6,164 bases of DNA. Origin: an uncultured Allomuricauda sp. (lineage in GTDB: Bacteria; Bacteroidota; Bacteroidia; Flavobacteriales; Flavobacteriaceae). Every line of letters begins with the position of its first letter. Within the stretch, counting starts at the first letter, position 1. Location: positions 1-6,164 of the forward strand of contig CALDPL010000465.1 of assembly GCA_937911965.1 (NCBI GenBank). Direction: 5' to 3'. Of the stretch, positions 1 to 5,657 are shown piece after piece. The notes below the pieces were generated by a model. It worked only from the letters and a program-made list of their open reading frames with translations, was not told the DNA's origin and did no database searches. Made by a program: the position numbers and the translations under genes.

Positions 1-888
1 GTCTTTGACGCGGACGAGGAAGGTCCCGATGATGGAGGCGACGATGCCGAGTCCGGCGAGGAGCATGGGCAGGAGGACTCCGGCGAGGGGGAGGTCGGAA
101 TACTCGGGCAGGACCATGAAGACGGTGCCGAGGACCATGGTGCCGATGATGGCACCGACGTAGGATTCGAAGAGGTCGGCACCCATCCCGGCGACGTCGC
201 CGACGTTGTCGCCGACGTTGTCCGCGATGGTCGCGGGATTGGGGGGGTGGTCTTCGGGGATGCCGGCCTCGACTTTGCCGACGAGATCGGCGCCGACGTC
301 GGCGGCCTTGGTGTAGATCCCGCCGCCGACCCGGGCGAACAGCGCGATGGAGGAGGCACCGAAGGAAAATCCGGTGACGATGGTCATCACTTTGGCGATG
401 GAAGCGGCGTCGGTGCCGATGGATTTAGAGAAAATGAGGAAGAGCACCCCGAGACCGAGGAGTCCGAGCCCGACGACGCCGAGTCCCATCACCGAACCGC
501 CCGCGAAGGCGATTTTGAGCCCTTCGCCGAGACTGGTGCGGGCGCCCTGGGTGGTGCGGGTGTTTGCTTTTGTGGCCACCCGCATCCCGATAAAGCCAGC
601 CAGGGCGGAACAGATGGCACCGACAACAAAGGATACGGCCACCATTCCATTGGATCCGGCTTCACTGCTGCCGTTGATATACAATAGTATGGCCACCGCA
701 ACGACGAATATTCCAAGTATCTTATATTCGGCCTTTAGAAAGGACATGGCCCCTTCAGCGATGCTCTTGGCAATCCGGGCCATTTTTTCATTCCCTACTT
801 CCTGTTTGGTGATCCAAATGTTCTTCACAAAGACAAACAGCAGGCCCAAGACCCCAAATAGGGGCAAAAGTGTTATGATCAAATCCAT
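1..888 (-). CDS. hppA: Membrane-bound ion-translocating pyrophosphatase, N-terminal 296 residues (3' end beyond window)
   Basis: This inner-membrane enzyme hydrolyses PPi to phosphate and uses the energy to pump H+ and/or Na+ out of the cytoplasm. I translated it by hand from the ATG at 888, which begins [15 protein letters not shown]; the frame stays open to the window edge. Hydrophobic segments lie near residues 4-22, 57-71, 82-104, 130-155, 165-185 and 240-290. The family's PPi/Mg site is intact: [14 protein letters not shown] starts at residue 188, [11 protein letters not shown] is at 205-215, and the acidic run DNVGDNVGD is at 223-231, followed by ADLFESY at 237-243. Family members are about 650-800 residues, so more than half is missing, including the K+-dependence residue. 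There is no Shine-Dalgarno; the leader is A-rich. The soluble pyrophosphatase gene lies 110 bp upstream on the same strand. From about codon 111 onward the codon use becomes very C-ending (Leu almost always CTC), unlike the first 110 codons and unlike etfB. Family assignment is near certain; ion specificity is not decided. Confidence 0.96.
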   Translation of the reverse strand, partial: MDLIITLLPLFGVLGLLFVFVKNIWITKQEVGNEKMARIAKSIAEGAMSFLKAEYKILGIFVVAVAILLYINGSSEAGSNGMVAVSFVVGAICSALAGFIGMRVATKANTRTTQGARTSLGEGLKIAFAGGSVMGLGVVGLGLLGLGVLFLIFSKSIGTDAASIAKVMTIVTGFSFGASSIALFARVGGGIYTKAADVGADLVGKVEAGIPEDHPPNPATIADNVGDNVGDVAGMGADLFESYVGAIIGTMVLGTVFMVLPEYSDLPLAGVLLPMLLAGLGIVASIIGTFLVRVKD

Positions 889-910
889 AGTTTGAGTTGT
901 TTAAGTATTT

Positions 911-926
911 TTTAGCGGCAGCTAAA
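911..926 (-). other. Short perfect hairpin in the hppA leader
   Basis: TTTAGC (911-916) and GCTAAA (921-926) form a perfect 6-bp inverted repeat around a 4-base loop, 22 bases upstream of the hppA start codon. Neither side is followed by a T-run in the reading direction, so it does not look like a terminator. It overlaps TACTTTAG (minus, 929-922), a one-mismatch version of the -7 promoter box, with no convincing -33 partner. It could be a leader-RNA structure, an operator, or chance. Confidence 0.3.
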
Positions 927-940
927 GTAATGAAATAGGA

Positions 941-993
941 TATAATAAAAAAAATACCCCCCGATTATGGAAGGTACAAATTCAAAAGGGGGG
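941..993 (-). terminator. Probable intrinsic terminator of ppa
   Basis: Read on the minus strand, just past the ppa stop codon, six C (993-988) can pair with six G (962-957). Eight T follow directly (954-947). The pure G-C stem plus T-run is terminator-like, but the loop of 25 bases is long. It probably ends or attenuates ppa transcription before hppA, which would then need its own promoter or depend on partial read-through. Confidence 0.5.
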
Positions 994-998
994 TCCGA

Positions 999-1526
999 CT
1001 ATATGGTAAAGGTGCGCTTCTTTTTGTGATCGCTCGTCTGATAGCGTTCGACACATTTGTGGTAAATCTTGATGGCCTCCGCTGCATCGCTCCAACCCCC
1101 GGTGTCCACTTTCTTCTTTTCCAGATCCTTATAGACTTTGAAAAAGTGCTCGATTTCCTTGAGCCTATGGGGGTTCAGCTCGCTCAGGTCATTTACCTTG
1201 CACCAAACGGGATCGGATATGGGCACGCAAATGATCTTTTCGTCCGGCCCCTTCTCATCGGTCATATGAAAGACCCCAATTGGTTTTACCTCCATGACCA
1301 CCATGGGATAAGTGGGTTCGGTCCCCAAGACCAGAACGTCCAGGGGATCCTGGTCCAGGGCCAGGGTTTCCGGGATAAACCCATAGTCCCCGGGATACAT
1401 CATGGAAGAAAACAGGGTACGGTCAAAACGGATCTTGTGCAGGGTAAAATCATATTCGTATTTGTTCCTGCTCCCCTTGGGGATCTCTATGAGCACGTCA
1501 AAAGTGACATTTTGCGAATTCGCCAT
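999..1526 (-). CDS. ppa: Soluble inorganic pyrophosphatase, family I
   Basis: This cytoplasmic Mg-dependent enzyme hydrolyses PPi to two phosphates and so pulls nucleotide, aminoacyl-tRNA and polymer synthesis forward. From the ATG at 1526 it is 175 residues, the usual length (E. coli 176). The catalytic set can be aligned to E. coli Ppa by eye: E14, K22, E24, R36, Y44, Y48, the metal-binding triad D58/D60/D63 in DQDPLDV, D90, D95 and K97 in MTDEKGPDEK, and Y132/K133 in YKDLEK. All are present. An in-frame TTG at 1550 would add eight residues, but it lies inside the -7 promoter box and those residues do not resemble the family, so I choose the ATG. The C-terminus has a basic tail (HKKKRTF). 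One oddity is Gln at position 59, where the family signature normally has a small or acidic residue. The gene has its own promoter and lies just downstream of the DUF5686 gene. Confidence 0.97.
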   Translation of the reverse strand: MANSQNVTFDVLIEIPKGSRNKYEYDFTLHKIRFDRTLFSSMMYPGDYGFIPETLALDQDPLDVLVLGTEPTYPMVVMEVKPIGVFHMTDEKGPDEKIICVPISDPVWCKVNDLSELNPHRLKEIEHFFKVYKDLEKKKVDTGGWSDAAEAIKIYHKCVERYQTSDHKKKRTFTI

Positions 1527-1547
1527 TGTGGGTCTGTGATTTTTTTG

Positions 1548-1579
1548 CAAAAGTAAACGCTATTGATGGATCGGCCCAA
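1548..1579 (-). promoter_or_regulatory. Bacteroidota-type promoter for ppa
   Basis: On the minus strand TACTTTTG (1555-1548) matches the Bacteroidota sigma-A -7 consensus TAnnTTTG exactly. A TTG at 1579-1577 lies 21 bases upstream, where the -33 element is expected. Transcription should start near 1541, giving a leader of about 15 nt before the ATG at 1526. The -33 element lies in the short gap just after the DUF5686 stop codon. Confidence 0.6.
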
Positions 1580-1590
1580 GAAGCGGGGCC
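1573..1590 (-). other. Small GC hairpin at the end of the DUF5686 gene
   Basis: On the minus strand GGCCC (1590-1586) and GGGCC (1577-1573) form a 5-bp stem with an 8-base loop. It begins within the last base of the TAG stop codon. No T-run follows, so it is a poor intrinsic terminator; read-through from the DUF5686 gene into ppa therefore remains possible. The stem overlaps the proposed -33 element of the ppa promoter. Confidence 0.3.
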
Positions 1591-4085
1591 TAAAAATTAA
1601 ATCCAAAGCTGCCGGTGACCCCAAAGGCCCGTGCATCCGGATGGTCCAGATAGTTCCCCCTGAAGTTGAAGTCGATCCGCAGGATCTTGAAAATGTTCCC
1701 CACCCCCAGGGAATACTCCCAATAAATATGGTCCTCGGGGGCCATCAAGGGGATGTTCGTAGGGGCACTCAGGGCAATGTTCTCCTCGGAGAGCTGCCCC
1801 CAGGCGCCCCTCAGGCCCACAATTTCCCGTAGGTTCAACTTTCGCAGGAGGGGAATCCTCGAAAAGATACGTCCATTGAAATTGTGTTCCAGGTGCACGG
1901 TGGCATAGGTGTCGGTGACAAATTCATAGAAATCCAGATTGGGGAACACATTGTAAAGGGAGAACAGGGTCTGGTTCCCCGGGATGACACTCAACAGGCC
2001 CAGGGGCACTTCCCCATAGGTCTTTCCCAATTCCACCGAACCGGTCAGGCGGCCAAAACCGCCCAATTGCCAGGGCTGTCTATAGGAAAACTGCAGCCGC
2101 CTGTAATCGAAATCACTTTCCAAAAACCCTTCGATCCCCTCGGTGTAGGTCAAGATCAAAGTGCTGTGGTCGTCATTGATGTCGGAGCGGTCCACCCCAT
2201 AGCCGATGGTCCGTTTTCCCGGGGTATAGATCAGATTGGTCACCAGGTCGAACTGTTTTATTTCAGAGGCTATGCCCCCGGGTTCCGTCGGATCCAGATA
2301 ATCCAGGCTGAAGACCTCCGGCAGGGCCGATCCCAGGGTCCGTAGGGAAGCGCCCACCGTGACCCTGAAATTCCTCACGGGCTCCACCTCCAGGTTCAGG
2401 GTGGAGAGGTTTATGTTGGTCAGGCGGTCGTTGGATCCCACCGTCACCAGGGAAGAGGAGGCAATGCTCCTGCCCATCACATCGTTGGTACTGCTCAGGC
2501 TGAGCCCCAATTGTTCGATATCCCTGCGGTGCCCGCCGGAGAGCATCAGACGGCTCTTGCAGTCCAGGAGGAACTTGCCCGAAAAACCGTGCTTGAACTT
2601 TCTGTCGGCAAAGCCGTAGGCCATATACCCCTCCAAGCGCCAGGTATCGTTCTGGCCGAAATAGGTCCTGGCCCCGGCCCTGAGACGGATGCCTTCCGCA
2701 TCGTTGTATCCAAAGGTGCTGTAGAGGTCCCCAAGATCGATGTTCCATTTGTCGATCTCCACATAGCCCGAGCCGAGTATGCTCACAATGTCGTAATAGG
2801 TCCTGAACTTGGGCACGGTCTTCAGGGTATCCAGCAGTTCAAAGATCCCCTGCTCGTCCTCGCTCAGGCCCTCGAGCCGTGCATTGGTCCAAAAGATGGA
2901 ATCCCGATCAAAGACCTTGGGGTCATAGGGATCGGAATGCGTCCTGTAGAATTCCGCGGGCCTGGGGTTGTTGAAACTATGGTTGTCATAGACCGTGGTG
3001 CGTTTTCCGTATACCCCCCGGGATTCCTCTTTTTTGGAAAAGCTGAAATCACTCAGCATATAATCCCGTTTGAGCAAAAAGACCGAATCGTTGACCACTT
3101 CGAAATCCTGTTCTATATAGATTTCTTTCACCCAGTTGATGTTGGCGCTCTTGGTGACCTGCAGATTGATTTTTTTGATGGCGTAGGTGGTGTCGTTCAC
3201 CCAAAAATCCCCCTTGAAGGTGAGTTCGTTGGGTCTTCTGGGATAATAGATGATGTTGTAACACCATTTGCCGTCGATAAAAGTGCTGTCGGAGAGCACG
3301 TAATTATAGGTGTCCACCCCGGTCCTGGACAGCGGGCTGGTAAAACTCTTGTCGAAGAACTTCAGGTAATTGTCATAGACGTTGTAATCGGAATACAGGT
3401 CTTCCACAAAGGCCGTTATGGCCTGGTTTCCACTGAAACCCGAACTCTTGTTCCCCAGCACATCGGTCTTTTCCCTTTTGTTCACATTGTCCCCATAGAC
3501 CTTGGAAAAGGTCTCGTTCAGGAACATCGGAAGGTAGGTCTTCCCGGTGATCCGCGAGGTATCGAGCTTGTCGAACATGAACTCCAGTCCCTTGAACAGC
3601 CTGCTATTGATCATGGCGGAATCCACCGTGTTGAGATCGAACTCTATTTTCTCGTATTTGTCGTATTCGTAGCGGTCGAACATCCGTAGGCCGTTCCTGT
3701 GCTTCTTCTCCCAGATCTTCCGAAGGATGTCAATGGCGGGATTGTCCTTCTTGGATTGTTTTCCGGAATGGACCACAACCTCCCGCAACTCCTCGGCGGA
3801 TTCCTCCAGCACGATCTCAAGGCCGTAGTTCACCCTCCCGGGCAGCGGAACCTCCAGGGTCCGGTAGCCTATAAAGGAGACCTGTATGGTATCATAGCTG
3901 CGTTCCGATTCAAAATAGAAGCGTCCGTTGTCGTTGGTGATGGTGCCCTGGGTCGAATTCTTGAAAAGGATATTGGCAAAGGGGATGGGGGATCCAAATT
4001 CGTCCTTAACGATCCCCTCGATCTTGGTCTGTGATCGGGCGCTGAAGAAAAGTAGGCAAAAAAAGCATGACAGGAATATTCTCAT
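1590..4085 (-). CDS. Outer-membrane protein with carboxypeptidase-regulatory-like domain and DUF5686
   Basis: Large envelope protein of 831 residues with no established function. Residues 1-18 form a signal peptide (basic MR, hydrophobic core, ARS before the likely cut at Q19). There is no cysteine lipobox at the cut, so it is not expected to be a lipoprotein. Residues about 21-105 form a carboxypeptidase-D regulatory-like beta-sandwich: GSPIPFAN at 31-38, GTITNDNGRF at 47-56 and SFIGY at 70-74. DUF5686 begins near residue 115 (NPAIDILRKIW). The second half alternates polar and hydrophobic residues and ends in Phe (GSFGFNF), as outer-membrane beta-barrels do. The N-terminal domain recalls SusC-type receptors, but I see no plug domain, so it is probably not a classical TonB-dependent transporter. 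The start follows the signal peptide. The 105 bp between the pdhB terminator and this start hold no exact -7 box; the nearest is TTTTTTTG at 4182-4175. Family call is strong; role is unknown. Confidence 0.93.
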   Translation of the reverse strand: MRIFLSCFFCLLFFSARSQTKIEGIVKDEFGSPIPFANILFKNSTQGTITNDNGRFYFESERSYDTIQVSFIGYRTLEVPLPGRVNYGLEIVLEESAEELREVVVHSGKQSKKDNPAIDILRKIWEKKHRNGLRMFDRYEYDKYEKIEFDLNTVDSAMINSRLFKGLEFMFDKLDTSRITGKTYLPMFLNETFSKVYGDNVNKREKTDVLGNKSSGFSGNQAITAFVEDLYSDYNVYDNYLKFFDKSFTSPLSRTGVDTYNYVLSDSTFIDGKWCYNIIYYPRRPNELTFKGDFWVNDTTYAIKKINLQVTKSANINWVKEIYIEQDFEVVNDSVFLLKRDYMLSDFSFSKKEESRGVYGKRTTVYDNHSFNNPRPAEFYRTHSDPYDPKVFDRDSIFWTNARLEGLSEDEQGIFELLDTLKTVPKFRTYYDIVSILGSGYVEIDKWNIDLGDLYSTFGYNDAEGIRLRAGARTYFGQNDTWRLEGYMAYGFADRKFKHGFSGKFLLDCKSRLMLSGGHRRDIEQLGLSLSSTNDVMGRSIASSSLVTVGSNDRLTNINLSTLNLEVEPVRNFRVTVGASLRTLGSALPEVFSLDYLDPTEPGGIASEIKQFDLVTNLIYTPGKRTIGYGVDRSDINDDHSTLILTYTEGIEGFLESDFDYRRLQFSYRQPWQLGGFGRLTGSVELGKTYGEVPLGLLSVIPGNQTLFSLYNVFPNLDFYEFVTDTYATVHLEHNFNGRIFSRIPLLRKLNLREIVGLRGAWGQLSEENIALSAPTNIPLMAPEDHIYWEYSLGVGNIFKILRIDFNFRGNYLDHPDARAFGVTGSFGFNF

Positions 4086-4190
4086 ATTCGGATAAATGGG
4101 ACGGTGGGATCAGGTCACTGGTGCATCGCCTTGGTTTAAACTCAGTTAAAAGTTGGTCCAATCCGGTTTCCAACCAAAAAAATGTTCCCT

Positions 4191-4224
4191 AAAAAAATGC
4201 CCCGAACTCTCGGATGATCGGGGC
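4191..4224 (-). terminator. Intrinsic terminator of pdhB
   Basis: On the minus strand, 23 bases past the pdhB stop codon, GCCCCGA (4224-4218) pairs perfectly with TCGGGGC (4205-4199) around a 12-base loop. After two bases a run of seven T follows (4197-4191). This is a textbook rho-independent terminator and marks pdhB as the end of its transcript, so the DUF5686 gene downstream probably has a separate start. Confidence 0.85.
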
Positions 4225-4247
4225 CAAGATACCGTACCAGAAAGAAA

Positions 4248-5228
4248 CTATGCCCTATATAACACTTTTTTAACAGCCTTGATCACATCCTGGTGATTGG
4301 GCAGCCACTCCGCCAAAAGCACTGGGGAATAGGGCGCAGGGGTGTCGGCAGTGTTCAATTTGATTATGGGCGCATCCAAATGGTCAAAGGCTTGGGACTG
4401 CACCTGATAGGTGATTTCGGTGGCCACGTTGCCAAAGGGCCAGGCCTCTTCCAGGATGACCAGCCTATTGGTCTTTTTCACCGAATCCAAAATGGTCTTG
4501 TGGTCCATGGGACGCACGGTGCGCAGGTCGATGATCTCACAGGAAATATCCTCTTTTTCAAGTTCCTCTGCGGCCTTGAAGGCCTCCTTGATGATCTTGC
4601 CAAAGGAGACAATGGTCACGTCCCTGCCCTCCCTTTTGACGTCGGCAACCCCCAAGGGGATGGTATAATCCCCCTCGGGCACTTCCCCCTTGTCCCCGTA
4701 CATCTGTTCGGATTCCATAAAGATCACGGGGTCGTCGTCCCGGATGGCGGATTTCAGGAGTCCCTTGGCATCGGCCGGATTGGAAGGTACCACCACTTTG
4801 AGCCCGGGGGTATTGGCATACCAGTTCTCAAAGGCCTGTGAGTGGGTGGCGGCCAATTGGCCCGCGGAGGCCGTTGGGCCACGAAACACTATGGGACAGT
4901 TGAACTGTCCGCCGGACATCTGTCGGATCTTGGCCGCATTGTTGATGATCTGGTCGATTCCCACCAGGGCGAAGTTAAAGGTCATGAACTCGATGATGGG
5001 ACGGTTTCCGATCATGGCGGATCCGACACCGACCCCGGCAAAACCAAGTTCGGAGATCGGGGTGTCCACCACCCGTTCCGGGCCAAATTCATCCAACATG
5101 CCCTTTGATGCCTTATAGGCACCATTGTACTCGGCCACTTCCTCTCCCATCAAATAGATGGAAACGTCCCTTCTCATTTCCTCGGACATCGCCTCGGCAA
5201 TGGCTTCCCTGAACTGTAGTGTCTTCAT
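4248..5228 (-). CDS. pdhB: Pyruvate dehydrogenase complex, E1 component, beta subunit
   Basis: Beta half of the thiamine-diphosphate E1 heterotetramer, which decarboxylates pyruvate and transfers the acetyl group to the E2 lipoyl domain in the cytoplasm, giving acetyl-CoA. At 326 residues it is full length for a bacterial E1 beta. The cofactor-site glutamate lies in GEEVAEYNGAYKAS (28-41), and DTPISELGFAG (55-65) and EFMTFNFAL (80-88) are close to mitochondrial E1 beta. H129 in THSQ corresponds to the conserved active-site histidine, and the C-terminal transketolase domain carries IDLRTVRPMD (233-242) and VILEEAWPFG (257-266). The resemblance to pyruvate rather than branched-chain E1 beta is by motif reading; the branched-chain enzyme is the main alternative. 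It appears monocistronic: it has its own promoter and terminator and no E1 alpha or E2 gene beside it, so its partners must lie elsewhere. The start is the ATG at 5228, 19 bases past an exact -7 box. Confidence 0.95.
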   Translation of the reverse strand: MKTLQFREAIAEAMSEEMRRDVSIYLMGEEVAEYNGAYKASKGMLDEFGPERVVDTPISELGFAGVGVGSAMIGNRPIIEFMTFNFALVGIDQIINNAAKIRQMSGGQFNCPIVFRGPTASAGQLAATHSQAFENWYANTPGLKVVVPSNPADAKGLLKSAIRDDDPVIFMESEQMYGDKGEVPEGDYTIPLGVADVKREGRDVTIVSFGKIIKEAFKAAEELEKEDISCEIIDLRTVRPMDHKTILDSVKKTNRLVILEEAWPFGNVATEITYQVQSQAFDHLDAPIIKLNTADTPAPYSPVLLAEWLPNHQDVIKAVKKVLYRA

Positions 5229-5247
5229 TGTATCGTGTTATGGGATG

Positions 5248-5255
5248 CAAAAATA
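5248..5255 (-). promoter_or_regulatory. -7 promoter box for pdhB
   Basis: TATTTTTG on the minus strand matches the Bacteroidota consensus TAnnTTTG exactly. It would place the transcript start near 5241, about a dozen bases before the ATG at 5228. No clean -33 TTG is present at the expected distance; the region there reads AGTTTTACC, so the promoter may need an activator. Confidence 0.5.
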
Positions 5256-5280
5256 GACAATAAAAACATTTGGTAAAACT

Positions 5281-5292
5281 ATTGGTGCCAAT
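5281..5292. repeat. Inverted repeat upstream of the pdhB promoter
   Basis: ATTGG-TG-CCAAT is a perfect 5-bp inverted repeat with a 2-base centre. Its centre is about 45 bases upstream of the predicted pdhB transcript start, a usual place for an activator site. The site is short, so chance is possible. Confidence 0.3.
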
Positions 5293-5316
5293 GCGGCCCC
5301 TAATTTTTATTGACCG

Positions 5317-5334
5317 ATCGGGGCAATCGGGGCG
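5317..5334. repeat. Tandem 9-base repeat
   Basis: ATCGGGGCA is directly followed by ATCGGGGCG, an 8-of-9 tandem duplication. The core ATCGGGGC also occurs in the pdhB terminator stem (4217-4224). Its function is unknown; it could be replication slippage or a repeated binding site. Confidence 0.35.
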
Positions 5335-5595
5335 GAGATCTAAAAGGGGGAACGCAAAACAGCGTATAACCCAATGAGATCCAGCCAAAGTTTTCGGAAT
5401 CGACTCCAAAATCCGGGGATTCCAACCCGGGGCAGGTCCAAAATGGAACAGGATACCCTGGGCTTGAAGGACACCCAAAAGAACGTCCAAAAAATGGAAA
5501 TCCCCACCCGACTCCTGGATAACCTTGCCATGGACCGCAAAAATTCCGGTTTGTCCCCCAACAATAAAATGTATTTAAAACCCGGCCAGATATAT

Positions 5596-5607
5596 TATGC
5601 ATGCATA
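5596..5607. repeat. Perfect 12-bp palindrome upstream of the etfB promoter
   Basis: TATGCATGCATA is identical to its own reverse complement. Its centre is about 27 bases upstream of the start of the etfB -7 box, so about 40 bases before the expected transcript start, where the -33 region of the promoter should be. No TTG is found there. This fits a dimeric regulator binding site that replaces or blocks the -33 element, though no regulator can be named. Confidence 0.4.
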
Positions 5608-5628
5608 GTATTTTTACAATTTAATGGT

Positions 5629-5636
5629 TATATTTG
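5629..5636 (+). promoter_or_regulatory. -7 promoter box for etfB
   Basis: TATATTTG matches the Bacteroidota -7 consensus TAnnTTTG exactly, 21 bases upstream of the etfB ATG. The -33 position lacks TTG and is occupied by the edge of a palindrome, so the promoter may be regulated. Confidence 0.5.
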
Positions 5637-5657
5637 AGGCTCAAAATAAAACGATAT

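Larger units (their letters stand above)
5256..5628. other. Divergent intergenic region between pdhB and etfB
   Basis: About 370 bases with no gene I can recognise. Three frames stay open for long stretches, which weakens each as a gene. The most gene-like is a plus-strand frame from ATG 5374 to TGA 5637 (87 codons, hydrophilic, codon use like the neighbours), but it has no visible promoter or homologue and its stop overlaps the etfB promoter box. The region holds two perfect inverted repeats, a tandem 9-base repeat, and two near-copies of a TCCA-A(n)-TGGA motif (5437-5447 and 5486-5498). It probably serves as the control region of both flanking genes; part of it may be decayed sequence. Confidence 0.5.

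Noticed and set aside
247..895. Two plus-strand open frames of 146 and 182 codons
   Set aside because: They are antisense to hppA, whose minus-strand frame carries the intact catalytic motifs. Their Gly/Asp- and Pro/Thr-rich repeats are mirror products of its GC-rich codons.
2511..3689. Plus-strand open frame of 392 codons
   Set aside because: It lies wholly antisense to the DUF5686 gene, whose signal peptide, domain motifs and barrel end are convincing. The translation shows no domain and is rich in residues expected from reading a GC-biased gene backwards.
4134..4182. Possible hairpins and T-rich boxes before the DUF5686 gene (GTTGG/CCAAC, TTTTTTTG)
   Set aside because: The stem is only five pairs with a 13-base loop, and the T-rich box mismatches the -7 consensus and has no -33 partner. 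I did not call a promoter here.
5293..5324. GCCCC / GGGGC pairing in the divergent region as a terminator
   Set aside because: The stem is short with a long loop and neither strand has a T-run after it, so it does not meet terminator criteria.
5113..5602. Minus-strand open frames overlapping the pdhB start and the divergent region
   Set aside because: They overlap each other in different frames, one runs into pdhB out of frame, and the one from 5564 starts at TTG. The products are Trp-, Phe- and Pro-rich without recognisable motifs.
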